From Blautia_A ammoniilytica (lineage in GTDB: Bacteria > Bacillota > Clostridia > Lachnospirales > Lachnospiraceae), in NCBI RefSeq assembly GCF_025566965.1, contig NZ_JAOQJL010000011.1, forward strand, positions 49,569 to 113,568: 64,000 bases of DNA, in the 5' to 3' direction. Below are positions 1 to 9,730 of the stretch, one piece after another. The notes beneath the pieces were generated by a model that ran no database searches, was not told the origin of the DNA, and was given only the letters and a program-made list of their open reading frames with translations. The position numbers and the translations under genes were made by a program. How positions within the stretch are numbered: the stretch's first letter is position 1; each line of letters begins with the position of its first letter.

Positions 1-67
1 AATATCATTGTACCGCTTCACCATATGGTTAGCCAGCCAACTGAATGACTGATGCTTCTAACACCAT

Positions 68-248
68 TCAAGAATGCCTCGGCATTCTTGCTGCGAGGTG
101 CGCGTCATGCAATTGCATGACATACTTCTCCTGCGCACCTCTGCAATCCTGCCGGAGGCTATATCAGCTGGGGGAATGACTCCCACCACTGATACCAGCT
201 TGTTTCTCACCACCTATAGAGGTGGGAGTCATCTCCCAGCTGATATAC
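68..248. repeat. Dispersed two-hairpin repeat, full copy A
   Basis: This is a full copy of an element with two adjacent stem-loops. Hairpin 1 (about 76-160) has long GC-rich arms and a perfect 18-base palindromic tip (104-121). Hairpin 2 (161-246) has arms TATATCAGCTGGG and CCCAGCTGATATA, with an inner ACTCCCACC / GGTGGGAGT stem. It begins four bases after the stop codon of the isoaspartyl dipeptidase gene, so hairpin 2 may also end its transcript. Related copies lie at 16857-16893, 52571-52745 and 63946-64000. It has no credible coding capacity. A MITE or REP-like element derived from an IS200/IS605 transposon is my best guess. Confidence 0.8.
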
Positions 249-249
249 T

Positions 250-1401
250 TTATTTTGCATAAACTGTATTCCCTTTTGCAATTACTTCAACAAGCTGAAG
301 TTCCTGGTCAAGAATACAAAGATCAGCATCGTAGCCTTCTTCAACCTTACCTTTTCCTTTGAGACGAAGAATATCTGCTGGATTAGATGTAATTGTAGAA
401 ATCGCTATTTCTAAAGGAATTTCTGTTTTAAATACACATTCCTTTACTTCCTTCAGAAGGCAGCTGGACTGTCCAACACCCATTCCAAGGAATTCGCCAT
501 TACTACTGTACATCGGAAGGCTTCCCTGTCCATCAGAAGAAATAGTCATGCGGTCAGGCCTTACTCCTGCATCTAACATCCGTTTGATACCATTACATAC
601 ACGTACCTCATCACAGATAGTTTCCCAATAGTCAATATCTTCATTTCCGGTAAAGTCTACTGCTCCGCCTTTCAGTGCATACTCAATCGACTTGCAGAAA
701 AGCATCTCATTTCGATTGATATGTGTTGGCAATATTTGAGAAGCCGGGATCTCTGTCTCATCTACCACTCGTTCAATAAGATCTAAGCATCTGGGACTGT
801 CGCCAAGATGAACATTTACAATACCAGCTTTCCCGGAAAGAACACCACCAAGTCTTGTATCCGCAACGACACGTGCAAATTCCTCAAAAGTTGGCTGTGA
901 AGAACGATGATCAGAGATCGCGATTTCTCCAGTTCCAACAATTTCCTGAATCATCATAATATCTTTCACAATACTGTCAGTCAACGTGCGAACCGGAATC
1001 TGATAACTGCCTGTATAACAGTATGCAGACATTCCCTGCTCATTCAATCCTTTGGTCTTTGCAACCAGTGCACACATATCACGACCGATTCCATCTGTTC
1101 CAAGACAACCAACAACTGTTGTTACTCCAAACTTCGTAAGTCCTTCCATAGTTGCTTCCGGAGTACGATTGGCGAATCCACCTTCACCACCGCCTCCGAG
1201 TACATGAACATGACTATCAATGAATCCCGGAGTTAAAAGTAACCCCTCTCCATTGATTATTTCTGCCTCAGAAAGAAATCCGTCTGTGGATATAGAACCT
1301 GCATCTTTAATCTTGACAATCTTATCATTAATTGTAAGTACATCTTTTTTTCCCAGATGCTGCGGGGCATAAACATCAATATTCTGAATTAATTTCATCA
1401 T
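250..1401 (-). CDS. iadA: Isoaspartyl dipeptidase (beta-aspartyl-peptidase)
   Basis: This amidohydrolase-superfamily enzyme removes beta-linked aspartate from dipeptides left by protein turnover, and acts in the cytoplasm. The protein is about 383 residues, normal for IadA. The N-terminal strand domain is followed by the metal motif GFIDSHVHVLGGGGEGG, then the ISDHRSSQPT segment, the metal histidines of VNVHLGD and LPTHINR, and the catalytic aspartate region ISSDGQGS. I chose the ATG with GGGAGTGG upstream; a second ATG follows at once, and a longer in-frame extension would overlap the YfcC gene and lacks a ribosome site. It sits 29 bases after the YfcC transporter gene, so transporter and peptidase probably share a transcript and a substrate (acidic amino acids or peptides; inference). 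Confidence 0.9.
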   Translation of the reverse strand: MMKLIQNIDVYAPQHLGKKDVLTINDKIVKIKDAGSISTDGFLSEAEIINGEGLLLTPGFIDSHVHVLGGGGEGGFANRTPEATMEGLTKFGVTTVVGCLGTDGIGRDMCALVAKTKGLNEQGMSAYCYTGSYQIPVRTLTDSIVKDIMMIQEIVGTGEIAISDHRSSQPTFEEFARVVADTRLGGVLSGKAGIVNVHLGDSPRCLDLIERVVDETEIPASQILPTHINRNEMLFCKSIEYALKGGAVDFTGNEDIDYWETICDEVRVCNGIKRMLDAGVRPDRMTISSDGQGSLPMYSSNGEFLGMGVGQSSCLLKEVKECVFKTEIPLEIAISTITSNPADILRLKGKGKVEEGYDADLCILDQELQLVEVIAKGNTVYAK

Positions 1402-1430
1402 AAACCACTCCCAATTATCAAATGCATATT

Positions 1431-2951
1431 TTAGAATCCAACTCCAACTGCAATAAGAACTGTAATGATTGCACCAATCATTAAGACGCCAAGGAATTTC
1501 CACATGAATTTAATCCAGTTAGACCACTCAATCTTTGCAATTGCAAGAGATCCTATCAGACACCCAGACGTAGGAACAATCAGGTTTGTAAATGCATCAC
1601 CAAGCTGGAATGCAACTACAGCTGTCTGACGTGAAACACCTAACAGGTCTGACAATGGAGCCATAATCGGCATTGTGATCGCAGCCTGTCCTGTTCCAGA
1701 TACAACGAAGAAGTTGAATACGGACTGGAACAGATACATAAGTACTGCTGCAACTGCTCCTGAAACTCCAGACAATGCATTTGAAATATTATACATAATT
1801 GTATTGATAACTGTAGGTGTTGTGGGATCAGATCCACCAAGAACCTGCATGATACCCTGTGCCATAGCAACAACAAGTGCAGCACCGATCAGGTCTTTTG
1901 CTCCATCTTTAAATGATGTTGCAATATCATTCAGTTTCATATCATTCAGTTTAAAGATAACTCCAATCACACCGGAAACAATTCCCATAATGAAGAACTG
2001 TGTAGCAATCTCTGGCATGTAGTATCCTTGAGCCATAACTCCCCATACTACCCATACTACTGTAGCAGCCAGTGTCAGAAGAACTAAAATGTGTCCAAGA
2101 CCAAATGAATGTCCTTCGCCAATTCCTGTTTTTTCATTCTGCTCACGGAAATATGCATCTGTCTTATATGCGATTGAGATTGTGGGAGTCTTTTTGATCT
2201 TTGATGCATAGAACATAGTCATTCCACAGCCGAGTGCTGTAAATACGACCCACATTACTATACGGAATCCTGCTCCAGAGAATACGTCAATGCCTGCAAT
2301 ACCCTGTGCAATACCTACAGAGAATGGATTCATCCAAGATGAACCGAAACCAATCTGTGTTGCAACATAAGTAACAAGAACTGCAATAACTGAATCATAT
2401 CCAACTGCTACAAACAACGGACAAAGAATCATAGTAAACGGAAGAGCTTCTTCTCCCATCCCGAAAACTGCTCCACCAAGAGAAAACAGTATGAAAAGTA
2501 CCGGAATCAATAATTTTTCTGCTCCCTTTGCCTTACGGATCAGTCCGATCAATCCAGATTCAATCGCACCTGTACGGATCATGATGCCAAATGCACCACC
2601 TACTACCATAAGGAATGCGATAATCTCGATTGCAGAACTATTTACGATTCCGTTATACATATAGTTGAAGAAGCCTGTTCCACCATCTCCACTAAAGAGT
2701 GCTACTCCTTCTGTTACCACATTTCCTGCATCATCTGTCAGATACTGGAAACTCCCATCTTTGATTACTGTACGGGTTTTCTCAACACCATTGATCATAT
2801 ATGAAATATCCTGTGTTTCGTAAAATCCTTTTGGTACAAGAAATGTCAGAACTGCTGCGATAACAACTACTAAAAAGATGATAATGTAGGTATCAGGCAC
2901 TTGGAATCCCTTGTTAAAAGACTTTAACCCTTTTCCTTCTTTTTTGTTCAT
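1431..2951 (-). CDS. YfcC family membrane transporter
   Basis: This is a 506-residue polytopic membrane protein of the YfcC/DcuC-like (PF03606) family. These are predicted secondary carriers of C4-dicarboxylates or basic amino acids; the substrate cannot be read from sequence. The N-terminal cytoplasmic stretch is followed by a first helix (TYIIIFLVVVIAAVLTFLVP), a polar external segment at about residues 45-85, then roughly ten further hydrophobic segments with the family stretches MVVGGAFGIMIRTGAIE and GMGEEALPFT. The ATG is preceded by GAGGGAG. It lies between an alcohol dehydrogenase and iadA, which suggests uptake or export linked to amino-acid breakdown. Confidence 0.85.
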   Translation of the reverse strand: MNKKEGKGLKSFNKGFQVPDTYIIIFLVVVIAAVLTFLVPKGFYETQDISYMINGVEKTRTVIKDGSFQYLTDDAGNVVTEGVALFSGDGGTGFFNYMYNGIVNSSAIEIIAFLMVVGGAFGIMIRTGAIESGLIGLIRKAKGAEKLLIPVLFILFSLGGAVFGMGEEALPFTMILCPLFVAVGYDSVIAVLVTYVATQIGFGSSWMNPFSVGIAQGIAGIDVFSGAGFRIVMWVVFTALGCGMTMFYASKIKKTPTISIAYKTDAYFREQNEKTGIGEGHSFGLGHILVLLTLAATVVWVVWGVMAQGYYMPEIATQFFIMGIVSGVIGVIFKLNDMKLNDIATSFKDGAKDLIGAALVVAMAQGIMQVLGGSDPTTPTVINTIMYNISNALSGVSGAVAAVLMYLFQSVFNFFVVSGTGQAAITMPIMAPLSDLLGVSRQTAVVAFQLGDAFTNLIVPTSGCLIGSLAIAKIEWSNWIKFMWKFLGVLMIGAIITVLIAVGVGF

Positions 2952-3074
2952 TTTTGAATCTCCCTCTCATTTTTGATATACTATATCAGTGTACCATAGA
3001 ATGCTTCCTGTAAGTTTTTTCCGTCTGTGTTCCTGTGTACTTATTTGTTGCCATTTTAGAAACTCTCTTTTCTA

Positions 3075-4115
3075 CTAATGCCAACATTCAACAGCTACTT
3101 TTATAACTCCATCTCTCTTATTCTCGAAGAGATCATAGGCCTCTTCAATCTTACTTAGAGGATAGGTATGCGTAATAAGTGGTTCTGTATTTATCTTTCC
3201 CTCAGCAATCAATTTCAATGTCTTATCGCAATCGCATCCATCCACTCCACCGATTTTAAAAATAAGATTTTTGCCATACATATCCGGAAGCGGTAAACTC
3301 TGTGCTTTATCATAAAGTGCAACGATTGTTACAATTGCATTCGGTCTTGCGCACTCCCATGCAAGACGAAACGTTGATTCTGCTCCTGCAACTTCAAGAA
3401 CAACATCTGCTCCACCATGAGCACTTGTTTTCTTAACAAATTCCTCACATTCTTCCGGAGAAACAGTAAGTACATCAGGATAATGCTTATTAATAAATCG
3501 GATACGATCTTCGTCTTTCTCACACATGATAATGTGCTTGGGATTTTTCAGCATAACACAAAGCAATGTACATATTCCTGTAGGGCCTGCACCGATGATC
3601 AGTACTGTGTCGTCTTCTGTTATTTCAGAAATACGAGTTGCCCAGTAGCCGGTAGCCAGAACATCTCCAACAAATAATGCCTGTCGCTCTGTAACTTTGT
3701 CCGGAATCTTATTTAAGCCTTGATCTGCGAACGGTACACGCACATACTCAGCCTGACCACCATCAATACGACAGCCAAGAGCCCAACCGCCATTTTGATC
3801 AATACAGTTATTAACATAACCTTTTTTACAGAAATAACATTCACCACAAAATGTCTCCACATTTACTGTTACTCTGTCTCCCGGTTTAACATGAGTAACA
3901 GCACCTCCAACTTCTTCAACAATTCCAACCATCTCGTGACCAACAGTAATTCCCGGAACTGCACGTGGAACACTTCCATGCTTGATATGTAAATCACTGG
4001 AGCAGATACTCGCAAGTGTTACCTTTACAATAGCATCCCTTTCATGCATGATTAACGGTCTCGGTTTTTCTCTTAATTCAAATTTTCCTTTTGATACATA
4101 TGTATAAGCCTGCAC
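3075..4115 (-). CDS. Zinc-dependent medium-chain alcohol dehydrogenase
   Basis: This cytoplasmic oxidoreductase of the medium-chain dehydrogenase family is about 346 residues long. It shows the catalytic zinc ligands in ICSSDLHIKHG and VGHEMVG, the four-cysteine structural zinc loop (CGECYFCKKGYVNNC) and a Rossmann motif, IGAGPTG. The substrate is unknown; the family includes isopropanol, sorbitol and threonine dehydrogenases. I place the start at a GTG with GGAGG seven bases upstream, giving VQAYTYVSKGK. The ATG 57 bases further upstream would run into the HD gene and has no such site. The spacing to the HD-domain gene (19 bases) suggests co-transcription. Confidence 0.88.
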   Translation of the reverse strand: MQAYTYVSKGKFELREKPRPLIMHERDAIVKVTLASICSSDLHIKHGSVPRAVPGITVGHEMVGIVEEVGGAVTHVKPGDRVTVNVETFCGECYFCKKGYVNNCIDQNGGWALGCRIDGGQAEYVRVPFADQGLNKIPDKVTERQALFVGDVLATGYWATRISEITEDDTVLIIGAGPTGICTLLCVMLKNPKHIIMCEKDEDRIRFINKHYPDVLTVSPEECEEFVKKTSAHGGADVVLEVAGAESTFRLAWECARPNAIVTIVALYDKAQSLPLPDMYGKNLIFKIGGVDGCDCDKTLKLIAEGKINTEPLITHTYPLSKIEEAYDLFENKRDGVIKVAVECWH

Positions 4116-4134
4116 TGTTTTTCCTCCACCATTT

Positions 4135-4620
4135 TCAAATATTAAACATCTCCCTGCACATCCTTTTTCCACATGGGGTTTTAAAAATATTATGATAGGC
4201 TTTTAGAGCTGCATCTTTCGATAAACCGTCCTCCATAATATTAACCAGAAAATCAGCCTCTACCAATATCTGATAATCGATTTCATCAATATTATCATAG
4301 GTATGATGATGTGCAATCAAATACTGTACCCGACCAGATACATCTTGATCAAAGCCTAATTCTCCAAGCAGCTTTTCTGCGATTGCAGGACCTTCTTTTT
4401 CCTGTAATTTTCCATTACAATTTCCATATTTTTCTTCACAGAAATGAATTCCAATATCATGTGTCAAAGCTGCTGCTTCAATAGTAAATAAGCATTTCTT
4501 ATCTACATTTTCCGTTTCTGCTATCAATTTTGCATAGCTATGCACTTTACAAAAATGTTGAATCCGCTTTGCATCTCCTCTATATAATTCAATCATTGCC
4601 AAATGTAATTTGTTTATCAT
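4135..4620 (-). CDS. HD-domain phosphohydrolase
   Basis: This is a 161-residue single-domain HD protein. The histidine in IQHFCKVHSYAK, the HD pair in AALTHDIGIHFCE and the later LIAHHHTYDN are the expected metal ligands of metal-dependent phosphohydrolases. The substrate, probably a nucleotide or phosphorylated metabolite, is not evident. The start has GGGAGG nine bases upstream. It is the first gene of a probable run with the alcohol dehydrogenase that follows closely. Confidence 0.85.
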   Translation of the reverse strand: MINKLHLAMIELYRGDAKRIQHFCKVHSYAKLIAETENVDKKCLFTIEAAALTHDIGIHFCEEKYGNCNGKLQEKEGPAIAEKLLGELGFDQDVSGRVQYLIAHHHTYDNIDEIDYQILVEADFLVNIMEDGLSKDAALKAYHNIFKTPCGKRMCREMFNI

Positions 4621-4752
4621 TGAATGTTTCCTCCCTGTTGAAAATCAAACATACAAATAATATTTATCATGCTATATTTTAACAGAAACAAAAGCTAAAT
4701 GCTATTATGGGAGGGAAAAAAGTGAGAATACGATGTACATTTTTTCAACAAA

Positions 4753-4805
4753 ATATCCTCTTGAAATGACAGGATCATTAAGTGTCTGTCACTCCAAGAG
4801 GATTT
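4753..4805 (-). terminator. Rho-independent terminator after the carboxylesterase gene
   Basis: Arms ATCCTCTTG and AAGAGGAT, with an inner TGACAG/CTGTCA pair, form a bipartite hairpin. On the minus strand the stem is followed by a T-rich tract (ATTTTGTT). It lies about 70 bases past the carboxylesterase stop codon. The rest of 4621-4873 holds only AT-rich sequence with an imperfect GGTTATATAC repeat. Confidence 0.65.
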
Positions 4806-4873
4806 ATATTGTCTATTAAGAGAGGTTATATACTTTTAATATCTTTATTACTTACTAGAGCGGTTATATACTG

Positions 4874-6472
4874 TTACTGGCTGATCAGTTCCTGTAATTC
4901 AGCATCATAATCAACTCTTTCTCCACTTGTGGTATCGAATACCATAGTAGATTTGTTGTCAGAAGTATAGGTGCTCCATTCAGGTACATTGTCACCATTT
5001 GGATCTCCGGTGCGTGCAAAGTTTACCCATGCACTTGCCATTACATCCTGCAGATCATAAGCATCCTGACTTCCGCCATAGCTGCCGGATACCAGATCTA
5101 CATTGTGGAATACAAATGGAATTTCGCCGCAGTGCCACAGGTTTACACCACCATCAATTGGAGATTCATAAGATACAACGTAATCATAATTTTTAGTTGC
5201 ACCAGCTTCTACTCGTTTTGTAAGGGTATTGGTGAACTTTGTACGATCTGCTACATAATAAGCGTCACAAGCACTCTTTTCAGGATAAGCTTTCAGGAAA
5301 GCTTCTTTTACAGCTTCAGCTTTATCACCGTATTTTTCTGTTAATTTTGCGTCAACTTCTTCTTCAGTCCAGGAGTTTTTGTTGGTTTCATTGGGATCCA
5401 GACATGTCCAGCAATTCATTTCTCCAAATACAGAACCGACCATAACCGGAATGTCATTTGTCCATTCCTGGAAATTACTCTGAATATAATCTTCATCAAG
5501 AACAGGACGCCAGCTTAAAGAAGTTCCAATTTCATCGCCAACTTCTTTTAATGCTTCAGTTGCAGCAGCATCAAGAGTATCATACGGAACCTCTTTTAAC
5601 TGTTCAATCTGGTTATCTGAAATTCCTAAAATTTCAAGAGTTTTTGCAGTAATCTTTTTTGCAGTATCTTTTTCGATATAGCGTTCACTTCCGCTCTGTA
5701 CAACCGCCTGATTGAATAATCCTTCTGCTTCAGGGGAAGCTAACATGCTGATGACTTTACCGCCGCCACCAGACTGTCCGAAAATAGTCACGTTGTCAGG
5801 ATCGCCGCCAAAATTAGCAATGTTTTCTTTTACCCACTTTAAGGATGCAATCATATCTGCTGTGCCGCAGTTACCAGAATACTGATAGTCCTCACCATAT
5901 TCGGAAACATCTAAGTAGCCAAGTACGTTTAAACGATGGTTTACAGTTACTACAACTACATCACCATATTCGCTAAGATTTTTTCCGTCATATGCAATAC
6001 CTTCGATAGCAGAACCGTTGGTGTATCCGCCACCATGGAACCATACCATAACCGGCTTCTTTGCATTGGTATCCAGATCCTGTGTCCAAACATTCAAATT
6101 CTGGCAGTTTTCGCTCTGTGCCCAGTAACGATGAGGAATCAGGAAATCTCCGCCATCCGGATCTGTCATATTTGTAATAGGAGCTGTAGAACCATAGACA
6201 AGACAATTGCGCACATCATCCCATGTATCAGGAGCCTCCGGCTGTTCAAATCTGTCGGCTTTTGCATAAGGAATCCCACGGAAAGTATAAGTTCCGTTGT
6301 CAATAAAACCACGAACCTTTCCGTATGCGGTATCTGTAATGCCCTCTGTTTTGCTGACTACAACACTTTCTGTAGCTGAAGTATCGTCAGCTGCAGCAGC
6401 AGAAACTGTTGAAATCCCCATAGAGAAAATCATAACACTGCTTAAAAGAATACTAATAATTTTTTTCTTCAT
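4874..6472 (-). CDS. Secreted type-B carboxylesterase
   Basis: This alpha/beta-hydrolase of 532 residues belongs to the carboxylesterase/para-nitrobenzyl esterase family. A clear signal peptide (MKKKIISILLSSVMIFSMG, cut near STVSAAA) predicts export. Features are the oxyanion loop VWFHGGGYTNGS at about residue 145, the nucleophile elbow FGQSGGGGKV at about residue 230, a C-terminal catalytic histidine region (LWHCGEIPFVF) and the late family signature WVNFARTGDPN. It probably hydrolyses dietary or host esters. The ATG follows AAGGAGGG. It is divergent from the sugar-binding/YesMN set, which may control it (inference). Confidence 0.9.
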   Translation of the reverse strand: MKKKIISILLSSVMIFSMGISTVSAAAADDTSATESVVVSKTEGITDTAYGKVRGFIDNGTYTFRGIPYAKADRFEQPEAPDTWDDVRNCLVYGSTAPITNMTDPDGGDFLIPHRYWAQSENCQNLNVWTQDLDTNAKKPVMVWFHGGGYTNGSAIEGIAYDGKNLSEYGDVVVVTVNHRLNVLGYLDVSEYGEDYQYSGNCGTADMIASLKWVKENIANFGGDPDNVTIFGQSGGGGKVISMLASPEAEGLFNQAVVQSGSERYIEKDTAKKITAKTLEILGISDNQIEQLKEVPYDTLDAAATEALKEVGDEIGTSLSWRPVLDEDYIQSNFQEWTNDIPVMVGSVFGEMNCWTCLDPNETNKNSWTEEEVDAKLTEKYGDKAEAVKEAFLKAYPEKSACDAYYVADRTKFTNTLTKRVEAGATKNYDYVVSYESPIDGGVNLWHCGEIPFVFHNVDLVSGSYGGSQDAYDLQDVMASAWVNFARTGDPNGDNVPEWSTYTSDNKSTMVFDTTSGERVDYDAELQELISQ

Positions 6473-6594
6473 TTCTTAATACCCTCCTTCATATTTTGTA
6501 ACTTTATTATAAAAAAAACGTTCTGGCAGCGCTATAAGTTTTTGAACTTGTCACTATTATTTTTTTGATTTCTTTAATTGTTTGGTAAATCTGA

Positions 6595-6623
6595 TTGAAA
6601 AACCACCTGATTCGTTGTACTAT
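6595..6623 (+). promoter_or_regulatory. Promoter for the binding protein / YesM / YesN set
   Basis: TTGAAA (6595-6600) and TACTAT (6618-6623) are separated by exactly 17 bases, about 50 bases before the start codon. Confidence 0.55.
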
Positions 6624-6675
6624 ATTTAGTAGGAAAATAGTGTATTTTTTAATTCAATATGAAAAGGGAACTCCT

Positions 6676-7947
6676 ATGAAAAAAAATCTGAAAATATTAT
6701 TATTCATTGCTGTTTGTGCCATTGCAGGCAGTGGTCTGTTATATGTGAAAGAATATAGTCAAAAGCAGCAAATAAACAGTGAAAAAGATGAAAAAGAAAC
6801 ACTTGTATTTCTCACGTCCAAAAGAGAAACAAGGCATATTTTTGAAACAATCATTGAAGATTTTAATGAGTCACAGGACGAGATATATGTTGAACATCTG
6901 GAAGTACCCAATCCGGATCAGGAGTTGCAAATACGTGCAGTTCAGGGAGAATTCCCGGATATTGTTGAATTTATTGGAGCTAAGAAAGATGATCTGAAAA
7001 AATATGTAACGGGTGGATATTTGCAGGCTTTAGACAATTTTTCGGCAACCCGTTGTGTTAATGAGCATTTTTTGGAAAAATTAGAAATTCATAATGGTAC
7101 TTACGTACTTCCATTATCTGTGAACTACAGAGGAATATTTTATAACAAAAAGATGCTGGAGGAAGAAGGGTATCAGATTCCCTCTACTTATTCTGAACTT
7201 ATTGATACCATGCAGCAAATAAAAAAAGCTGGAAAGCTTCCTATTGTTTTTGCAGATAAAGACAGCTGGACCGTTCACCAGGGATGGGATGCAATTGATA
7301 TGTCATCCAGGGGAAGCCAGGACGACCTATTTCAGAAGGTATTAGATGGTGATGCACTTTTATATGAAGATTCTATTGCACTTGATTCCACCAGGAGATA
7401 TTTAGAAATAAGAAAATACAGTCAGAAACAAACAATAAACACAGGATATGACGAAGCAGTAAAAACATTTGCAAACGGGGAAGCATATATGTTTCTCCAG
7501 GGAAACTGGGCATATCCCTTAATAAAAAAAATCAATCCGGATATCGATCTGTTATTTATGCCATTCCCTGCATATCATGAAGGTGATGAAAAAGTGGTAG
7601 TAAAAATAGATGCATCCTTGGGAGTTTCAGCTTCCTGTACCCATACAGAAGCAGTTGGAAAATTTCTGGATTATGTATTTTCAAAAAAGATGAGTGAATA
7701 TTATGCAGAAGAAGCAGGGGCATATTCCTGTATAAAATCTGTAGATGTAGCAGACAAATATGCAAAAGCATTTACGGACAGCATCAGGAATGGTGATTTT
7801 GATCTGGAAGAATTTGCTTACGAGAGCGACAAGTCTGATGCAAGGGATGCTTTATTTCAGAACTTTTTCAGTTCACCTCAAAGGAATACCGAAAAATCAT
7901 TTTTAAAGGAATGGAATGATCTTTTTATTCTGTTGAAAGGAGACTGA
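6676..7947 (+). CDS. Extracellular sugar-binding protein (family 1) linked to a two-component system
   Basis: This 423-residue protein resembles solute-binding proteins of carbohydrate ABC importers. An N-terminal hydrophobic segment (LLFIAVCAIAGSGLLYV) acts as signal or anchor. There is no clear lipobox with cysteine at the cut, so it may stay anchored by that helix. The core has typical features: early ETLVFLTSKRE, PNPDQELQIRAVQGEFPDIVE, SVNYRGIFYNKKMLEEEGY and the GEAYMFLQGNWAYP stretch. No permease or ATPase genes follow. Instead a sensor kinase starts two bases after the stop, so its role may be ligand sensing for YesM rather than transport (inference). Confidence 0.85.
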   Translation: MKKNLKILLFIAVCAIAGSGLLYVKEYSQKQQINSEKDEKETLVFLTSKRETRHIFETIIEDFNESQDEIYVEHLEVPNPDQELQIRAVQGEFPDIVEFIGAKKDDLKKYVTGGYLQALDNFSATRCVNEHFLEKLEIHNGTYVLPLSVNYRGIFYNKKMLEEEGYQIPSTYSELIDTMQQIKKAGKLPIVFADKDSWTVHQGWDAIDMSSRGSQDDLFQKVLDGDALLYEDSIALDSTRRYLEIRKYSQKQTINTGYDEAVKTFANGEAYMFLQGNWAYPLIKKINPDIDLLFMPFPAYHEGDEKVVVKIDASLGVSASCTHTEAVGKFLDYVFSKKMSEYYAEEAGAYSCIKSVDVADKYAKAFTDSIRNGDFDLEEFAYESDKSDARDALFQNFFSSPQRNTEKSFLKEWNDLFILLKGD

Positions 7948-7949
7948 GT

Positions 7950-9728
7950 GTGAAGAGGATTTCAAGATTGCCTGTATGGTGGCAGCTTTTTATTGGACTG
8001 GCATGCTGTTTTCTATTTTCCTTAATAGTCATTTGTGCATCCTTTTTTATTGATATAAAAGAGGCTGAAAAAAATAATTGGTCTTACTTGCACAGAATGA
8101 ACAGTCAGTGGGAACTGGAGATTGAAACGATAACAAAGAATCTGGATTATTTGCAATATTTACCTTTAATAGATAAAGATATCATGACAAATCTCCGAAA
8201 CGACTATCAAAAGCAATCTCTAAAAAAACAACTTTCAAACTCGAACTATGTAAATAATATTTTAGAGGATATTTGCGGGATTAACCCATTTATTTTACGT
8301 GCTACGATTTTAACCAAAAATGGAAATATTTATGGCAATTTTGTTGAGGACTCATTAAAGCAGGTTGAGCAGGCACAAGATCATATTGTCTATTCAAAAG
8401 CAGGTCATAAAAATGAGAAACACATCACAGACATATATGAAGGCGAAATAAACATGCTTCCATATAAACTATTAACAATTGCATATGCTATGTATCCGGT
8501 AACATCAGATGAAAAGCTTGCTACGATTTATATCGATCTGAACTTTGAAGAAATAGAAAAAAGTTTTTCTGTGTTTTCAAATAATGAAATCGAATGTTGT
8601 CTTTTTAATAAAAACGGGATGATTTATTCTTCTGAAAAAGAAAACAATTTTCTTCTGAAGGATGTGAAAAACATTTATGAAAATTCAGATCATCAAGGAG
8701 TATTGGAAACAGACGGCACTGTCTGGAACGCATATGTTGTTAAAATCACTGATTTGGACTGGTATCTGGTTCAATGTATGCCGAAAAAAAGTTTTACCTT
8801 CAATAGTACAAAGAATATTTTGCCCTTTTGCTTTTGGGTTTTGATGATTTTTGTATTTTTACTGTTTGGAGGCATGCAGCTGATCAGTCGTATTACAAAA
8901 CCTATTTCTGAATTCTCTAATGCCTTAAATCAGGTAACATTACATAAAAAACAAAAGCCAAGGCATATTCAATTATCAGAGGACGTACCAGAAGAAATTT
9001 CTACAATGGTAAGTGGTTATAACGATCTTGTATCGCGTATTGAAGAAAATATTATTCTGGCTTACAAAAACGAAATAAGTCAGAAGAAAACCGAACTGCA
9101 AATGCTGCAATATCAGATCAATCCTCATTTTTTATATAATACATTAAATATTGTCAGTGCGTTGGCAAAGCTAAACGGAATTAAAGAAATATCCGAAATC
9201 TCGGAAAGCCTGTCCCATATTTTCCATTACAATGTAAAAGGTGGAAATATTGTACAGCTGAAAATGGAGCTTGAAAATCTTCAATGCTATGTAAAAATAC
9301 AGTCCCTGCGTTTTCCTGGAAAATTTGATGTAATTTATAACGTGGATGAGGAGATGCTGACCTGTGAAATGTTAAAATTCATCTTGCAGCCATTAATGGA
9401 AAATGCAATAGAACATGGTGTTATTCCATGTAAAAAAAGAGGCAGAATAGAACTGACAGGAAAAATCAGTTCAGATCATATAGCAGAGATCCGTATTTGT
9501 GATAATGGGAATGGAATAAACGATGAAACATTGCAGATGCTGCGCCAGGAGCTTAAGAAGGACCTGAAGCAGGGCATAAATCATAGTTCATCCGGAATTG
9601 GTCTAATCAACGTGCACCAGAGAATTAAAAACTATTATGGAGAAGAATTTGGAATTTCAATTGAAAGTACCCTGGGAGAATATACTTGTATAAAGGTCCG
9701 TTTTCCTATATTGCCAAAAGAGGTGTAA
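7950..9728 (+). CDS. YesM-type sensor histidine kinase
   Basis: This membrane kinase of 592 residues is in the LytS/YesM class. It has TM1 at about 13-33, an extracellular sensor domain at about 34-288, TM2 at about 291-311 and a HAMP linker. The phospho-acceptor motif LQYQINPHFLYNTLN has its histidine near 393. The ATPase domain carries LQPLMENAIEHG, DNGNG and GIGLINVHQRI. The start is GTG with AAAGGAGA upstream. It should phosphorylate the AraC-type regulator encoded next, with a ligand probably presented by the upstream binding protein. Confidence 0.92.
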   Translation: MKRISRLPVWWQLFIGLACCFLFSLIVICASFFIDIKEAEKNNWSYLHRMNSQWELEIETITKNLDYLQYLPLIDKDIMTNLRNDYQKQSLKKQLSNSNYVNNILEDICGINPFILRATILTKNGNIYGNFVEDSLKQVEQAQDHIVYSKAGHKNEKHITDIYEGEINMLPYKLLTIAYAMYPVTSDEKLATIYIDLNFEEIEKSFSVFSNNEIECCLFNKNGMIYSSEKENNFLLKDVKNIYENSDHQGVLETDGTVWNAYVVKITDLDWYLVQCMPKKSFTFNSTKNILPFCFWVLMIFVFLLFGGMQLISRITKPISEFSNALNQVTLHKKQKPRHIQLSEDVPEEISTMVSGYNDLVSRIEENIILAYKNEISQKKTELQMLQYQINPHFLYNTLNIVSALAKLNGIKEISEISESLSHIFHYNVKGGNIVQLKMELENLQCYVKIQSLRFPGKFDVIYNVDEEMLTCEMLKFILQPLMENAIEHGVIPCKKRGRIELTGKISSDHIAEIRICDNGNGINDETLQMLRQELKKDLKQGINHSSSGIGLINVHQRIKNYYGEEFGISIESTLGEYTCIKVRFPILPKEV

Positions 9729-9730
9729 TA

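Noticed and set aside
1..248. CRISPR array or tRNA in the palindromic left edge
   Set aside because: There are no spaced direct repeats and no cloverleaf; the palindromes belong to the two-hairpin element.
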